NCBI GenBank assembly: GCA_017847835.1
Contig: JAGASH010000008.1
Location: forward strand, 434,001-498,000
Source: Oscillospiraceae bacterium
GTDB taxonomy: Bacteria; Bacillota; Clostridia; Oscillospirales; Ruminococcaceae
Direction of reading: 5' to 3'
DNA: 64,000 bases
Position numbers and translations under genes: made by a program. The notes beneath the pieces are model-generated. The model was given only the letters and a program-made list of their open reading frames with translations. It had not been told where the DNA came from and did not search any database. Below, in pieces: positions 15,027 through 24,204 of the stretch (its first letter is position 1; every line of letters begins with the position of its first letter).

Positions 15027-16403
15027 ATGTCTGCGGATATTAAAACTGATACTATTGATTTAAACGGAAAAAGCGTCCTTTTGGTTTCGGTGAAAAACGG
15101 AGAGGGATTAATCGGCACCTGTACTGCGGGTCACGCCGACCACAGCGGAAACCGCAGCAACATTACCCGACTTTTTTACATCGGCTCCGAGCCGGTAATT
15201 GATATAATCTGCCCGAGCTACGGCAACAAAAGCGCGGATAAGCTGGTGTCGTTCTGCCCGGGATTTCAGGGCTATGACAGAAAGGTGTACGAGATAATCA
15301 CCGGCTGCCTTAACCGTCTGAACAGCGGCGACTCGCTTGCGGTCGGGCTTCGCGATATTTTCAGTATGCTTCAGGACGGAGTATACAAGCTCTACATTTC
15401 CGACTATTATCCCACGGACGGAAACGGAGTTTTCTTCTGGGGCGGATATAACATCTCGCACGAGGTTCGCGGCACAGCCGAGCATAACCGTACAATCGGT
15501 GACGACAAGGTGTATAAGCCCTGCTTTTTAGTGCCTACAATGCCGCTTGACGGCTTTAATAACAAGGTTCTGGTTCACACCGAGGAACAGGTTCAGGGAC
15601 GCAGAATTGAGGGTATTGTATATCACATTTCGGGATTTCATTCTGCGCTGCTTAAAGGTCATCACGGCTCGGTGAGCTGCGTTGAAAAGGACGTTCCGTT
15701 CAAGTGCGCGGTTATCGAGAAAATCACCGACCCGTACACGGAAACCGTTGTTCCTGCGGCAAAGCCTGCTTCCGAGGAGGGCGCAGAGGAAGAAAAACCG
15801 GCTCCTGTTGAAAATCACGAGGGAATTACGGGTTTCAGAAGTCCTTCTGTGAAAATACCGCTGGAGGCATTCCCGAAGGATATGCTCAGGCTGATTGTCG
15901 GCGGAAAAACGGAATACAAGCCCGAACATTTCCAGACGATAATTGCAAAGCTGGGGACAGTCCGCAGAAAAGCCGTGACGAACAATATTCTGCCGCTTCC
16001 CGTTCTGGAAAAAGCCGAGCAAATGCCCGACAGCAGTATGGTTGAGTCGGCTTATGCGATAAAATCGCTCTCGGACGAGGAGTTGAACTGCCTGCTTGCG
16101 GGCGATGTCGAGCACAACGGCGAGGTTATCGTTTCGCCGAACTTCTATTCCAGCATTGTCACAGCGTGCAATTTCCTGCAATTTACCGATACAAAGCGAT
16201 TTGTGGATTTCGCGATTGCTATTATGGAAAATCCTGAGCTCGGTGCAACGCACGACTATGTTTCAAGACGCGTCTGCGCTCTCGAAACCAACAAAAAGCT
16301 CTACGGCTTTTTCAAGTCGGTTGTTGACAGCGGCGACGCAAAATATGAAAAAATCCTTTTGACGGCAAAAACTTTTGTTGACAGATTTGAAAAAGCGGGC
16401 TGA
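15027..16403 (+). CDS. hypothetical protein, 458 residues
   Basis: This is a soluble cytoplasmic protein with no signal or membrane segment. The N-terminal ~230 residues are mixed alpha/beta with several Tyr/Gly-rich turns. An acidic Glu/Pro/Ala linker (around residues 245-265) leads to a helical C-terminal half. I do not recognise a family. GGGGTGAG, which also holds the in-frame GTG at 15018, is the likely ribosome site for the ATG at 15027. It lies between the YcxB-like gene and the cellulase gene, all on the plus strand with small gaps. Confidence 0.7.
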   Translation: MSADIKTDTIDLNGKSVLLVSVKNGEGLIGTCTAGHADHSGNRSNITRLFYIGSEPVIDIICPSYGNKSADKLVSFCPGFQGYDRKVYEIITGCLNRLNSGDSLAVGLRDIFSMLQDGVYKLYISDYYPTDGNGVFFWGGYNISHEVRGTAEHNRTIGDDKVYKPCFLVPTMPLDGFNNKVLVHTEEQVQGRRIEGIVYHISGFHSALLKGHHGSVSCVEKDVPFKCAVIEKITDPYTETVVPAAKPASEEGAEEEKPAPVENHEGITGFRSPSVKIPLEAFPKDMLRLIVGGKTEYKPEHFQTIIAKLGTVRRKAVTNNILPLPVLEKAEQMPDSSMVESAYAIKSLSDEELNCLLAGDVEHNGEVIVSPNFYSSIVTACNFLQFTDTKRFVDFAIAIMENPELGATHDYVSRRVCALETNKKLYGFFKSVVDSGDAKYEKILLTAKTFVDRFEKAG

Positions 16404-16435
16404 TTTGCGGCTTTTTGACTGACGGGAGGTTTTTT

Positions 16436-19177
16436 ATGAAATTCGGAAAAAAAGCCCTTGCGGCATTTCTTGCGGCGGTTGTGCTGATTTCGGGCTGTGC
16501 CGCGAGCGAAAATACAAGCTTGGACGCAATCGGCGGAAATATGCCCGAAAGCTCCTCGGACGGTATGGATTATCCCGACAGCGCTTCGGGTGAAAGTTCC
16601 CCGGACAATATCTGGAGCAGTATTGTAAACAACCTGCCCGAAAATCCCGACAGTGCGGTTTCCTCCGATAATTCCACAAGCAGCGGAAATCCCGACAACT
16701 CAAATTCCGGCGGAAATACAGGTAATTCGGGAACGGGAACGGGCGGAAATTCCGACACATCAAAGCCTACGGGCGGCGGAACAACCTCAACGGGAAACCA
16801 GACCGAGGGTACAAAGTCCACGGGAAAGTTCAACTATGGAGAAGCGCTTCAGAAGTCGATTTTGTTCTATGAGCTGCAAAGAAGCGGCGATATTGACGAG
16901 AAAACCGCGCGCTCAAACTGGCGCGGTGACAGCGGAATGAACGACGGTGCCGATGTCGGGCTTGACCTCACGGGCGGCCTCTATGACGCGGGCGACAACG
17001 TGAAATTCAACCTCCCGATGGCATACACCTCGACAATGCTCGCGTGGAGTATCTACGAGGACAAGGACGCTTATCAAAAAAGCGGCCAGCTCAGCTATGC
17101 GCTTGGAAATATCAAGTGGATTTGCGATTATCTTATAAAATGTCACCCCTCCAAGGATGTGTACTATTATCAGGTCGGCGACGGAAACGCAGACCACGCG
17201 TGGTGGGGTCCTGCGGAAGTTATGCAGATGAACCGCCCCGCTTACAAGGTTGACAGAAACTCTCCCGGTTCAACGGTTGTCGGAGAGGCTGCGGCGGCTC
17301 TGGCAGCGGCTGCGGTTGTGTTCAAGGACACCGACAAGAGCTATTCCGAAAAGTGCCTCACGCACGCAAAACAGCTCTTTGAATTTGCCGACTCTACGAA
17401 AAGCGACGCGGGCTACACCGCGGCAAACGGCTTTTACAGCTCCTTCAGCGGCTTTTATGACGAGCTTATCTGGAGCGCGACGTGGCTCTACATCGCGACA
17501 GGCGACAAGAGCTACCTCACGAAAGCAGACAAGTATTTCGACGGTTTCGAGCCCGATTACAAGTGGACGCTCGGCTGGGACAACAAATTTTACGGAGCGG
17601 CTTGCCTTCTCGCAAATCTGACGGGCGGCTCGAAGTATAAATCCGCGCTGGAGAAAAATCTCGACTGGTGGTGCGGAATAGGCGGAGAGAGCATCAAATA
17701 TTCCCCGAAAGGTCTGGCGTGGCTTGACAGCTGGGGAAGTCTGCGCTATGCGGCAAACGCGGCATTCCTCGCAGGCTCTTACGTTGACGGAGGACAGTGC
17801 CCCGCGTCCAAGAAAGCCGCTTATACAAAGCTCCTCGAAACGCAGATTGACTACGCGCTCGGAAGCACCGGCAGAAGCTATGTTGTCGGTTTCGGCGTAA
17901 ATCCTCCCGAGCACCCGCACCATAGAACCGCGCAGGGCTCCTGGGCTAATAATATGAGCGAGCCGAATTATCACCGTCACGTTCTTTACGGAGCGCTTGT
18001 CGGCGGTCCCGACGCGTCGGACGGATATTCGGACAGCGTAAACGACTACTGCAAAAACGAGGTTGCCTGCGACTATAACGCGGGCTTCACGGGCGCGCTT
18101 GCGAAAATGTACAAGAAGTACGGCGGGCAGACGCTCAAAAATTTCGGCGCGGTTGAACAGGTCGGCGAGGAGCTGTATGTTGAATACAGAACAAATGCCA
18201 CGGGCAACGATTTCACCGAGATAAAGGCACTGGTTTACAACAAATCGGGCTGGCCCGCGAGAGTCACCGATAATCTCGAGCTGCGCTATTTCGTGGACTT
18301 GTCGGAGGTTGACCCGTCTGCCGTGACGGTTTCGATGAATTATAACGACGGCGCGAAATTCGGCGGTATATACGAGTGGAACAAGTCGAAGAATATTTAC
18401 TACGTTTCGATTGATTTTTCCGGTGTGAAGATTTATCCCGGCGGTCAGAGCGAGCACAAGAAGGAAGTTCAGTTCAGAATGAGCGCGCCGGGCTGGAATG
18501 CCGAAAATGACCCGTCTTATAAGGAACTCAGCGGCAGCAACGGTTCTTCAATGGTGAAGGCGGTTTCCGTGGGGCTTTACGAGGGCGGAACGCTGGTGTT
18601 TGGCACCGAACCCGACGGTAAGGCTGTCAATACAAAGCCGATTACGGGCGGAAATTCTTCAAGTTCATCAAGCCAAAATCAGCCCACGCAGAGCAGCTCG
18701 CAGTCAAATCAGCCGACAAAACCGACCGGTGAGAACAAGGGTATCCGCGTAAGTTTGTCGCAGCAGCAGACGAGCGGAAATGCGAACACAATTCAGGTTG
18801 GGATTGATTTGACGAATAATACGGGCTCAGCGATTGATTTGTCGGGGCTGGAAATCGACTATTTCTTCACGAATGACGGCGACAATCAGCTTACGTTCTT
18901 CTGCGATTACGCGGCGCTGACGGGAAGCAGTTATTCGGCGCTGACGAGCAATGTTTCGGGCAGTTTCTCGGCGGCAAGCGGAGCGAATTGCGATACGAAG
19001 TGTGTGCTGAAATTCAGCGGCGGCAGCTTGCAAAGCGGTGACAGTATAACGGTTCAGGGAAGAATTTGCCGAAAGAATTGGTCGGAGATGAATTTGTCGA
19101 ACGACTTTTCTTCGGGCAACGCAGAGCATTTGTATATAATCAGCGGTGGGAAAGCGATTTTTGGCTCGAAGCCGTAA
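16436..19177 (+). CDS. GH9 endoglucanase lipoprotein with CBM3c and CBM3 modules
   Basis: This 913-residue cellulase hydrolyses beta-1,4-glucan by inversion. A lipoprotein signal (VVLISGC, C21) and a Ser/Gly/Asn/Thr linker to ~130 precede the GH9 catalytic domain (~131-575). The domain has the base pair of Asps in YDAGDN (184-187), the substrate-binding HHRT and the acid Glu in [12 protein letters not shown] fused CBM3c follows ([20 protein letters not shown] onward), then a Ser/Gln/Asn linker and a second CBM3-like module (~765-913). No dockerin or LPXTG is present, so it is tethered by lipid rather than a cellulosome. GGGAGG supports the ATG at 16436. Confidence 0.95.
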   Translation: MKFGKKALAAFLAAVVLISGCAASENTSLDAIGGNMPESSSDGMDYPDSASGESSPDNIWSSIVNNLPENPDSAVSSDNSTSSGNPDNSNSGGNTGNSGTGTGGNSDTSKPTGGGTTSTGNQTEGTKSTGKFNYGEALQKSILFYELQRSGDIDEKTARSNWRGDSGMNDGADVGLDLTGGLYDAGDNVKFNLPMAYTSTMLAWSIYEDKDAYQKSGQLSYALGNIKWICDYLIKCHPSKDVYYYQVGDGNADHAWWGPAEVMQMNRPAYKVDRNSPGSTVVGEAAAALAAAAVVFKDTDKSYSEKCLTHAKQLFEFADSTKSDAGYTAANGFYSSFSGFYDELIWSATWLYIATGDKSYLTKADKYFDGFEPDYKWTLGWDNKFYGAACLLANLTGGSKYKSALEKNLDWWCGIGGESIKYSPKGLAWLDSWGSLRYAANAAFLAGSYVDGGQCPASKKAAYTKLLETQIDYALGSTGRSYVVGFGVNPPEHPHHRTAQGSWANNMSEPNYHRHVLYGALVGGPDASDGYSDSVNDYCKNEVACDYNAGFTGALAKMYKKYGGQTLKNFGAVEQVGEELYVEYRTNATGNDFTEIKALVYNKSGWPARVTDNLELRYFVDLSEVDPSAVTVSMNYNDGAKFGGIYEWNKSKNIYYVSIDFSGVKIYPGGQSEHKKEVQFRMSAPGWNAENDPSYKELSGSNGSSMVKAVSVGLYEGGTLVFGTEPDGKAVNTKPITGGNSSSSSSQNQPTQSSSQSNQPTKPTGENKGIRVSLSQQQTSGNANTIQVGIDLTNNTGSAIDLSGLEIDYFFTNDGDNQLTFFCDYAALTGSSYSALTSNVSGSFSAASGANCDTKCVLKFSGGSLQSGDSITVQGRICRKNWSEMNLSNDFSSGNAEHLYIISGGKAIFGSKP

Positions 19178-19197
19178 AGTTAGCAGCGCGTGACCGT

Positions 19198-19400
19198 GGA
19201 GCCGCGAAGCGAAAAAAGTCTTTTTGAAAGTCCAGAAAACTTTTTCTTCAGAAAAAGTTTTTTGGTCGCCGAAGGCACTGGAGCGAAGCGACTACTCCGC
19301 GCAAAGCGCGGCAAACGCGTTCAAAAGCGCTAAAGGGGTTTGGGGGAAAACAAGAGTTTTCCCCCAAGCATTTTTCCGACTCGAAGTCGGAAAAATGCAA
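19198..19400. repeat. extragenic inverted-repeat cluster downstream of the cellulase gene
   Basis: The 347-base gap after the cellulase gene holds no gene. It starts with CCGCGAAGCG (19202-19211), followed by AAAAAAGTCTTTTTG, which recurs at about 41234. Then come three strong hairpins: AAAACTTTTTCT/AGAAAAAGTTTT, GGGGGAAAAC/GTTTTCCCCC and a 14-bp perfect stem GCATTTTTCCGACT/AGTCGGAAAAATGC near 19368-19398. The first hairpin may end the cellulase transcript. Confidence 0.65.
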
Positions 19401-19479
19401 TAGCAGAAAGTATTTGATGAGCCAAAAAGTCCAACGTTCTCACAAAATCAAAAATTTTGAAAAAAATTGCGAAAAGCCC

Positions 19480-19508
19480 TTGACAAACGGTAAAAAAAGT
19501 GATATAAT
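19480..19508 (+). promoter_or_regulatory. promoter of the tRNA cluster
   Basis: A consensus TTGACA (19480-19485) and TATAAT (19503-19508) are 17 bp apart, 16 bases before tRNA-Gly. Confidence 0.92.
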
Positions 19509-19524
19509 AATAAAGCGTTGAAAT

Positions 19525-19598
19525 GCGGGTGTAGTTCAATGGTAGAATCCCAGCCTTCCAAGCTGGTCGCGTGGGTTCGATTCCCATCACCCGCTCCA
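19525..19598 (+). tRNA. tRNA-Gly (anticodon TCC)
   Basis: A 74-base cloverleaf with CCA encoded: acceptor GCGGGTG / CACCCGC, D-loop with GGT, anticodon loop CTTCCAA, T-arm GTGGG-TTCGATT-CCCAT, discriminator T. It is first of four tRNA genes. Confidence 0.95.
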
Positions 19599-19653
19599 AT
19601 AAAAAAACGGGCAGCAGGTTGAAAAACGGCTCTCGTTTCTTTTTATGCTGATG

Positions 19654-19731
<78 letters not shown>

Positions 19732-19769
19732 TTTGAAGCGAAACCGAAAAGGTTTTCGGCTTCTATTAT

Positions 19770-19847
19770 GGTGGGTATAGCTTAGTCGGTTAAAGCGTCG
19801 GATTGTGGTCCCGAAGACCGTGGGTTCGATTCCCACTCCCCACCCCA
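19770..19847 (+). tRNA. tRNA-His (anticodon GTG)
   Basis: A cloverleaf with the extra G at -1 (19770) expected for tRNA-His, facing C73. The anticodon loop is TTGTGGT (GTG), the T-arm GTGGG-TTCGATT-CCCAC, and CCA is encoded. A T-C mismatch is seen in the acceptor stem near its base. Confidence 0.93.
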
Positions 19848-19854
19848 CGAAGTC

Positions 19855-19888
19855 AAGAGGTTAGAAGAAAGTCCTTCTAACCTCTTTT
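19855..19888 (+). terminator. hairpin between tRNA-His and tRNA-Gln
   Basis: A perfect 13-bp stem (AAGAGGTTAGAAG / CTTCTAACCTCTT, 6-base loop) with only a short T run. It may be a partial terminator or a processing signal. Confidence 0.45.
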
Positions 19889-19897
19889 CATAAATTC

Positions 19898-19972
19898 TGG
19901 GATATCGCCAAGCGGTAAGGCAAGGGACTTTGACTCCCTCACCCGCAGGTTCAAATCCTGCTATCCCAACCA
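19898..19972 (+). tRNA. tRNA-Gln (anticodon TTG)
   Basis: A 75-base cloverleaf with acceptor TGGGATA / TATCCCA, anticodon loop CTTTGAC (TTG), T-arm CAGG-TTCAAAT-CCTG, discriminator A and encoded CCA. It is last of the cluster. Confidence 0.95.
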
Positions 19973-19974
19973 CT

Positions 19975-20003
19975 AAAAGTCGGGCTTTCAGCCCGACTTT
20001 TTC
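19975..20003 (+). terminator. terminator of the tRNA cluster
   Basis: A 12-bp stem (AAAAGTCGGGCT / AGCCCGACTTTT, 3-base loop) runs into a T tract directly after tRNA-Gln. Confidence 0.88.
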
Positions 20004-20008
20004 AGCGT

Positions 20009-20164
20009 TTTTGGATTTTTCGCACTTCGCACGAAAAATCCAAAAGCCGCGGATTGCGAACAGACATAACTTGGCGATTTTCCGAAATCTATTTAGTCAC
20101 AATTTCACACCAGCGTGACGCTGCACCCTATTTCGCCCTTAGTTTCATCTAGGGGCGGTTTTTG
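20009..20164. repeat. extragenic inverted repeats with a copy shared near 41.36 kb
   Basis: A perfect 14-bp stem (20009-20022 with 20032-20045) is followed by GTGACGCTGCACCCT and TTTCGC around 20116-20136. That word reappears in reverse orientation at about 41354-41378. The block ends with a 9-bp hairpin (20134-20142 with 20149-20157) followed by GTTTTTG, which could act as a terminator on the plus strand. Confidence 0.6.
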
Positions 20165-20190
20165 TGCCCGAAATGTCTTCCCGCCAATCA

Positions 20191-20219
20191 TTGACAAACT
20201 GCGAAAACTATGATATAAT
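20191..20219 (+). promoter_or_regulatory. promoter for the lipoprotein gene at 20257
   Basis: TTGACA (20191-20196) and TATAAT (20214-20219), spacer 17 bp, 37 bases before the ATG. Confidence 0.9.
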
Positions 20220-20256
20220 TCTATAAAACATCAAGATTTCGGAGAAAGGGCGAAAA

Positions 20257-20979
20257 ATGAAAATCTCTCAACAAGTTTTTGCAATATTCTTATTAACGGC
20301 ACTTCTTCTGACTTTAACCGCGTGCGGCGCTTCGGCAACAATAAACAAAGACCAAAAAACTGCTTCGTGGGTGAATGTGATTGATGGTCCTCCTGCAGAC
20401 GAGGAGCTTTTTGACGGGATTTATTTAAACGGTCATCACGAGAACTACGGTAAAGTCGGCGATTTTTCCGTTCATAGCAGTAAAACTGTAATCGGCGAAA
20501 ATGACGAGTACATATTCGCGATGATTTTTTCGCGATATAACGACTTCGAGGACGAGGGACTTACTCGCAGCGGCTTGTACAAAAACGACGGTAAGAATAC
20601 TCCGGTGTATTATTTGCCGGAAGTTGACGGCTGTTACGTGCAGATAAGCCGTGACGGGCAGGACGTTTGGCTTATTCAGACCGAGTGGCTGCCGTGGCGT
20701 GATAACGTTGATATGTCGCTTCCGCTGTTTCGTTATTATAAAGGCGGAGAGCTGCAATTCACGGTTCGTCTGTCTGATATACACACCAAGGAAAAGCTGC
20801 TGGGAAACGGCTGGGCGCAAGAAGGAATGCGCTGGTATAACGAAGACTTGAATTATAAAGGAAAAACCAAATTCGCGATTTGTTATGTGGACAATTCTAC
20901 TGATGAGCGGATAAATGAATATTATTACATCGACCGATACACCGGAAAAGTCACCTGTGATAGCCCCCGACGGAAATAG
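20257..20979 (+). CDS. lipoprotein, function unknown
   Basis: The 240-residue product has a lipoprotein signal (LLTALLLTLTACG, lipid Cys near residue 23). The mature domain is rich in aromatic and acidic residues, with repeated beta-like strands (YIFAMIFSRYNDF, GCYVQISRDGQDVWLIQTEW, YYYIDRYTGKV). No family is recognised. It is a single gene with its own consensus promoter and an AGAAAGGG ribosome site. Confidence 0.75.
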   Translation: MKISQQVFAIFLLTALLLTLTACGASATINKDQKTASWVNVIDGPPADEELFDGIYLNGHHENYGKVGDFSVHSSKTVIGENDEYIFAMIFSRYNDFEDEGLTRSGLYKNDGKNTPVYYLPEVDGCYVQISRDGQDVWLIQTEWLPWRDNVDMSLPLFRYYKGGELQFTVRLSDIHTKEKLLGNGWAQEGMRWYNEDLNYKGKTKFAICYVDNSTDERINEYYYIDRYTGKVTCDSPRRK

Positions 20980-20989
20980 CGGGAAATCC

Positions 20990-21018
20990 TTGACAAAATC
21001 AAGCGAGTGTGGTATGAT
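20990..21018 (+). promoter_or_regulatory. promoter for the gene at 21044
   Basis: TTGACA (20990-20995) and TATGAT (21013-21018), spacer 17 bp with TGTGG before the -10. Confidence 0.85.
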
Positions 21019-21043
21019 TTAGGAAAGGAAAGGTGGGATTGAT

Positions 21044-21376
21044 ATGTCTGTTCAAAAGCTAAAGTTCATGTTTGATTATGGTGGCGTTTGCCTATGGAGT
21101 AGTATTGGCGCATTTAGGCACAAAAAATTACCGATATCCGACAAACTAATGAAGGACTTGGACGATATTTGTGAAGAATTTAATGGTATTCTTAATTGGA
21201 GCGACCCGCATTTGCCATCTCCGTGGACAAGAAAGCAATGCTCCGATTTTTTTGACAGAGCCGAGATAATTCTCCAAAGATTACAGGCAGAGTTAGACGG
21301 CAAATATGAAATTATAAGCTGCCTTGATGAAGACCGGAAAATCTATTTGCACGAAAACACTTTTATCGATGACTAA
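21044..21376 (+). CDS. hypothetical 110-aa protein, AT-rich gene
   Basis: This small soluble protein (MSVQKLKFMFDYGGVCLWSS start; DKLMKDLDDICEEFN and FFDRAEIILQRLQAEL helices) has no recognised motif. Codons are clearly more AT-rich than in neighbouring genes (many AAA, ATT, TTT, GAT), which hints at transfer. Short genes of this style are often immunity or contact-system partners, but no toxin is adjacent. A strong GGAAAGG site, its own promoter and a terminator make it a complete single-gene unit. Confidence 0.7.
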   Translation: MSVQKLKFMFDYGGVCLWSSIGAFRHKKLPISDKLMKDLDDICEEFNGILNWSDPHLPSPWTRKQCSDFFDRAEIILQRLQAELDGKYEIISCLDEDRKIYLHENTFIDD

Positions 21377-21382
21377 AAATAA

Positions 21383-21413
21383 CCCGCGCAGCTCAAAACC
21401 GCGCGGGATTTTT
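21383..21413. terminator. bidirectional terminator between the 110-aa gene and pyk
   Basis: CCCGCGC and GCGCGGG pair around an 11-base loop. ATTTTTG follows on the plus strand and TTATTTTTAG on the minus strand, so it serves both convergent genes. Confidence 0.85.
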
Positions 21414-21421
21414 GTGCAATT

Positions 21422-23194
21422 TTAACCGTTGTGCTTGCCCGCCATAACAAGTCCCTTTTCCGCGTCCATTGTCACGGCAATTCCGCTTTTCAGCACCGCC
21501 GCAGCGTTCGCCGCGCCCACGATAACGGGGATATCCAGCGTCATTCCGACAATCGCCGCGTGGCTGTCTGCACCGCCCTCCTCTGTGATTATACCTGCGG
21601 CTGTTTTCAGCAGCGGCAAAACCGCGTTCGAGGTCTTCGGCATAACGAGAATTTGCCCCGCCGAAAAGCGCTCGACTGCTTCTTCATCGTTTGCGGCAAC
21701 GCAGACTGTCGCGGTTGTCGAACCCGTGTTTACGCCTGTTCCAGATACCAGAACATCGCCGACAATGTGAACCTTCATCAGATTTGTCGTTCCCGAAACG
21801 CCGAGCGGTACGCCCGCCGTGATTACCGCAAGGTCGCCGTTTTTCAGAAGATTTGCCTCGACAGCCTTTTCAACGGCAAGGTGAATGAGGTCGTCGGTGT
21901 TTGTCATTGTTTCTTCGCACATCAGCGGGATAACTCCCCAGGAAAGCGCCATCTGACGGCAGATAACCTCGCTTGTCGTGCAGGAAATTATCGGGCACTC
22001 GGGACGATAGCGCGAAATCATACGCGCGGTTGTGCCCGATTTCGTCACCGTGACAATTGCCGCCGCACCCAAGTCCATTGCCGCAGAAACGGTCGCGTGA
22101 GAAATTGCCGCGGAAACGTTTGTGCCGTCGTGAGCTTCCTGCTTGTGGAAACGCTTTTTGTAATCGATAGCTTTTTCGGTTGTTTCGGCAATCAGCGCCA
22201 TTGTCTTGACCGCTTCAACAGGGTGCTCTCCGGCGGCGGTTTCACCCGAGAGCATAATCGCGCTTGTGCCGTCGTAAATCGCGTTTGCAACGTCGGTTGT
22301 TTCGGCACGGGTAGGACGCGGGTTGTGTATCATACTTTCGAGCATCTGCGTTGCCGTGATAACCTGTTTGCTGGAGCTGAAAGCCTTCTTAATCAGCATT
22401 TTCTGGAGCTGCGGGATTTCCTCAAACGGGATTTCCACACCCATATCACCGCGCGCAACCATTATTCCGTCGGAAACGCGCAGGATTTCGTCGATATTTT
22501 TCACGCCCTCTTCATTCTCGATTTTTGCTATAATGCGGATATCGGGACGGTTTTCCTCTGTGAGGATTTTGCGGATTTCAAGGACATCATCGGCGCAGGT
22601 AACGAACGAAGCTGCGATAAAATCAAAGCTCTCGCGGCAGCCGAAGCGAATATCCGAGATGTCAACCTCGCTGAGATAGGGCATTGAGAGCTTAACTCCG
22701 GGGATATTCACGCCCTTGTTGTTGGACAAAACACCACCGTTTAAAACGGTACAGATGATATCGGCGGTGCCGTCGTCGTTATGTCTGATATCGGCGCAGC
22801 GCACGGACACGTTTCCGTCGTCGATGAGGATGCGCGTGCCGATTTCAATATCGTCGGGAAGATTTTTGTATGTTATCGCGGCACGGGTTTCGTCGCCCTC
22901 GATATCGGCTGTCGTGAGGACAAAGGTATCGCCCGTCTTGATTTCGACCTTTCGGTTGTCCTTGAACTTTTTCAGACGAACCTCGGGACCTTTCGTATCA
23001 AGAAGCGTGGCAATCGGCTTTCCAAGCTCTTTTGCGAGCCTTACCACACGGTCGTGCGTGATTTTATGGCCTTCCTGAGTGCCGTGCGAGAAATTCTGCC
23101 GCGCGACGTTCATTCCGCTCTCCATAAGCTGACGGAGAACATCGTCGCTTTCTGTCGCGGGACCCATTGTACAAACAATTTTCGTTCTTCTCAT
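21422..23194 (-). CDS. pyk: pyruvate kinase with C-terminal PEP-utilizer-type domain
   Basis: This glycolytic enzyme makes pyruvate and ATP from PEP and ADP. The 590-residue protein has the barrel core (RRTKIVCTMGPA, ARQNFSHG, TKGPEVRLKKF, signature IIAKIENEEGV and MVARGDMGVEIP, and TQMLESMIHNPRPTRAE). The C domain contains TKSGTTARMISRYRPECPI. An extra ~110-residue tail carries the phosphohistidine-like EEGGADSHAAIVG, as in long Bacillus-type enzymes. The barrel loop ARQNFSHG has Gln where Leu/Phe/Ile is usual. It is monocistronic with its own promoter. Confidence 0.96.
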   Translation of the reverse strand: MRRTKIVCTMGPATESDDVLRQLMESGMNVARQNFSHGTQEGHKITHDRVVRLAKELGKPIATLLDTKGPEVRLKKFKDNRKVEIKTGDTFVLTTADIEGDETRAAITYKNLPDDIEIGTRILIDDGNVSVRCADIRHNDDGTADIICTVLNGGVLSNNKGVNIPGVKLSMPYLSEVDISDIRFGCRESFDFIAASFVTCADDVLEIRKILTEENRPDIRIIAKIENEEGVKNIDEILRVSDGIMVARGDMGVEIPFEEIPQLQKMLIKKAFSSSKQVITATQMLESMIHNPRPTRAETTDVANAIYDGTSAIMLSGETAAGEHPVEAVKTMALIAETTEKAIDYKKRFHKQEAHDGTNVSAAISHATVSAAMDLGAAAIVTVTKSGTTARMISRYRPECPIISCTTSEVICRQMALSWGVIPLMCEETMTNTDDLIHLAVEKAVEANLLKNGDLAVITAGVPLGVSGTTNLMKVHIVGDVLVSGTGVNTGSTTATVCVAANDEEAVERFSAGQILVMPKTSNAVLPLLKTAAGIITEEGGADSHAAIVGMTLDIPVIVGAANAAAVLKSGIAVTMDAEKGLVMAGKHNG

Positions 23195-23262
23195 ATTTTT
23201 TTCCTTTCTTTGTCGTCGTTTGCCTATAAAACAGCAAATTTCCTCATTTTAATTATATTTAT

Positions 23263-23291
23263 ATTATACCCGTTATTTTGTGCTTTTTCAA
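23263..23291 (-). promoter_or_regulatory. promoter for pyk
   Basis: On the minus strand TTGAAA (23286-23291) and TATAAT (23263-23268) are 17 bp apart. It faces away from the promoter at 23334. Confidence 0.85.
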
Positions 23292-23333
23292 GTGAAAAAA
23301 ATTAGATTTTACGAAGAAAAATTACAAAATGTG

Positions 23334-23362
23334 TTGAAAAAATTCTACGAATATGTTATAAT
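23334..23362 (+). promoter_or_regulatory. promoter for the FGS-repeat gene
   Basis: TTGAAA (23334-23339) and TATAAT (23357-23362), spacer 17 bp, TATGT before the -10; 63 bases before the ATG. Confidence 0.85.
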
Positions 23363-23425
23363 GTTTAATGGAAATATGTTTTTGACTTTGTATATTTTGT
23401 ACAAAATCACGGGAGGAGGGAATCG

Positions 23426-24187
23426 ATGGACTGCGCCTTGTGGCTTAATCGGAGAAAAGTATTCTCTGCAAGTGAGATTTGTGATAATCTCGATACGGCT
23501 TCGCTGCTGGGATATTTTGCAGCGGGCAGCCTTGTTGAGTGGCTTTATGAACACGACGGCAGCGAGTATGCAAAAAAGCTTGAAAAGCTTTCGCCTGCCG
23601 ATAAAGATATACAGGAAAAAATTGCGGCTGTTTTCCGTGGAAAGCCCGTCGCCTTCAAGAAATTCGGCTCGGAAATCCCCGTGAAATGCGTTTCGGGAAG
23701 CGGCTCGGCGAGCTCTTATAAGCCGAGTTCAATGCGCAGCTCGTTTCGTTTCGGGAGCGGGAGTTTTCTGTTAAGCTCGTTTTTGAAGAGCTTTCGTACA
23801 GGCTCGGGCAGCTTCTACAATTTCATCGGCAGCTTTTATCTCGGCTCGTTCCTTTTCGGAAGCGGTTTTCACGAGTGGGAATCGGAGTGGGAACAGTTTT
23901 TCAGTTCGTTCTTTAACACAAGCTTCCGCTTCGGCTCGGGAATTGCCGCAAAGCTTGCATTTCTGCGGAATTTCGGCTCTTTTCAATTCGGCTCGTACCG
24001 ATTTGGCTCTTACAGATTTGGTTCGTACAATTTCGGCTCGTTTGTGGGAAACGGTTCGTTTTCGGCGGCAAATTTGCCCGAGCTGCCCGAGTTTTTCCAA
24101 AATCTCGACGAATACGACAGGATAATGCTGATGAGCCTTTACGGCTGCCCGTTAAATCAGTTTGGCTATGGAATTCACAATATTTGA
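23426..24187 (+). CDS. protein with N-terminal helical domain and FGS/GSF aromatic repeats
   Basis: The 253-residue protein starts with a helical domain (~1-70) containing SLLGYFAAGSLVEWLYEHDG, a pattern I associate with small conserved domains in Clostridia. From ~85 to ~212 it is dominated by Gly, Ser, Phe and Tyr. The core (183-207) is a tandem pentapeptide, FGSF/Y plus one residue, repeated five times; looser copies (SFRFGSGSF, GSFYLGSFLFGSG) lie upstream. No signal peptide is seen. It could be a repeat solenoid or a low-complexity assembly domain. A GGGAGGAGGG ribosome site supports the start. The function is not known. Confidence 0.72.
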   Translation: MDCALWLNRRKVFSASEICDNLDTASLLGYFAAGSLVEWLYEHDGSEYAKKLEKLSPADKDIQEKIAAVFRGKPVAFKKFGSEIPVKCVSGSGSASSYKPSSMRSSFRFGSGSFLLSSFLKSFRTGSGSFYNFIGSFYLGSFLFGSGFHEWESEWEQFFSSFFNTSFRFGSGIAAKLAFLRNFGSFQFGSYRFGSYRFGSYNFGSFVGNGSFSAANLPELPEFFQNLDEYDRIMLMSLYGCPLNQFGYGIHNI

Positions 24188-24204
24188 CATTTGAGAGGTA
24201 ATTT

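Noticed and set aside
18650..19177. Dockerin or sortase signal on the cellulase
   Set aside because: The C-terminus is a CBM3-like module ending at GSKP, with no calcium-binding dockerin repeats and no LPXTG.
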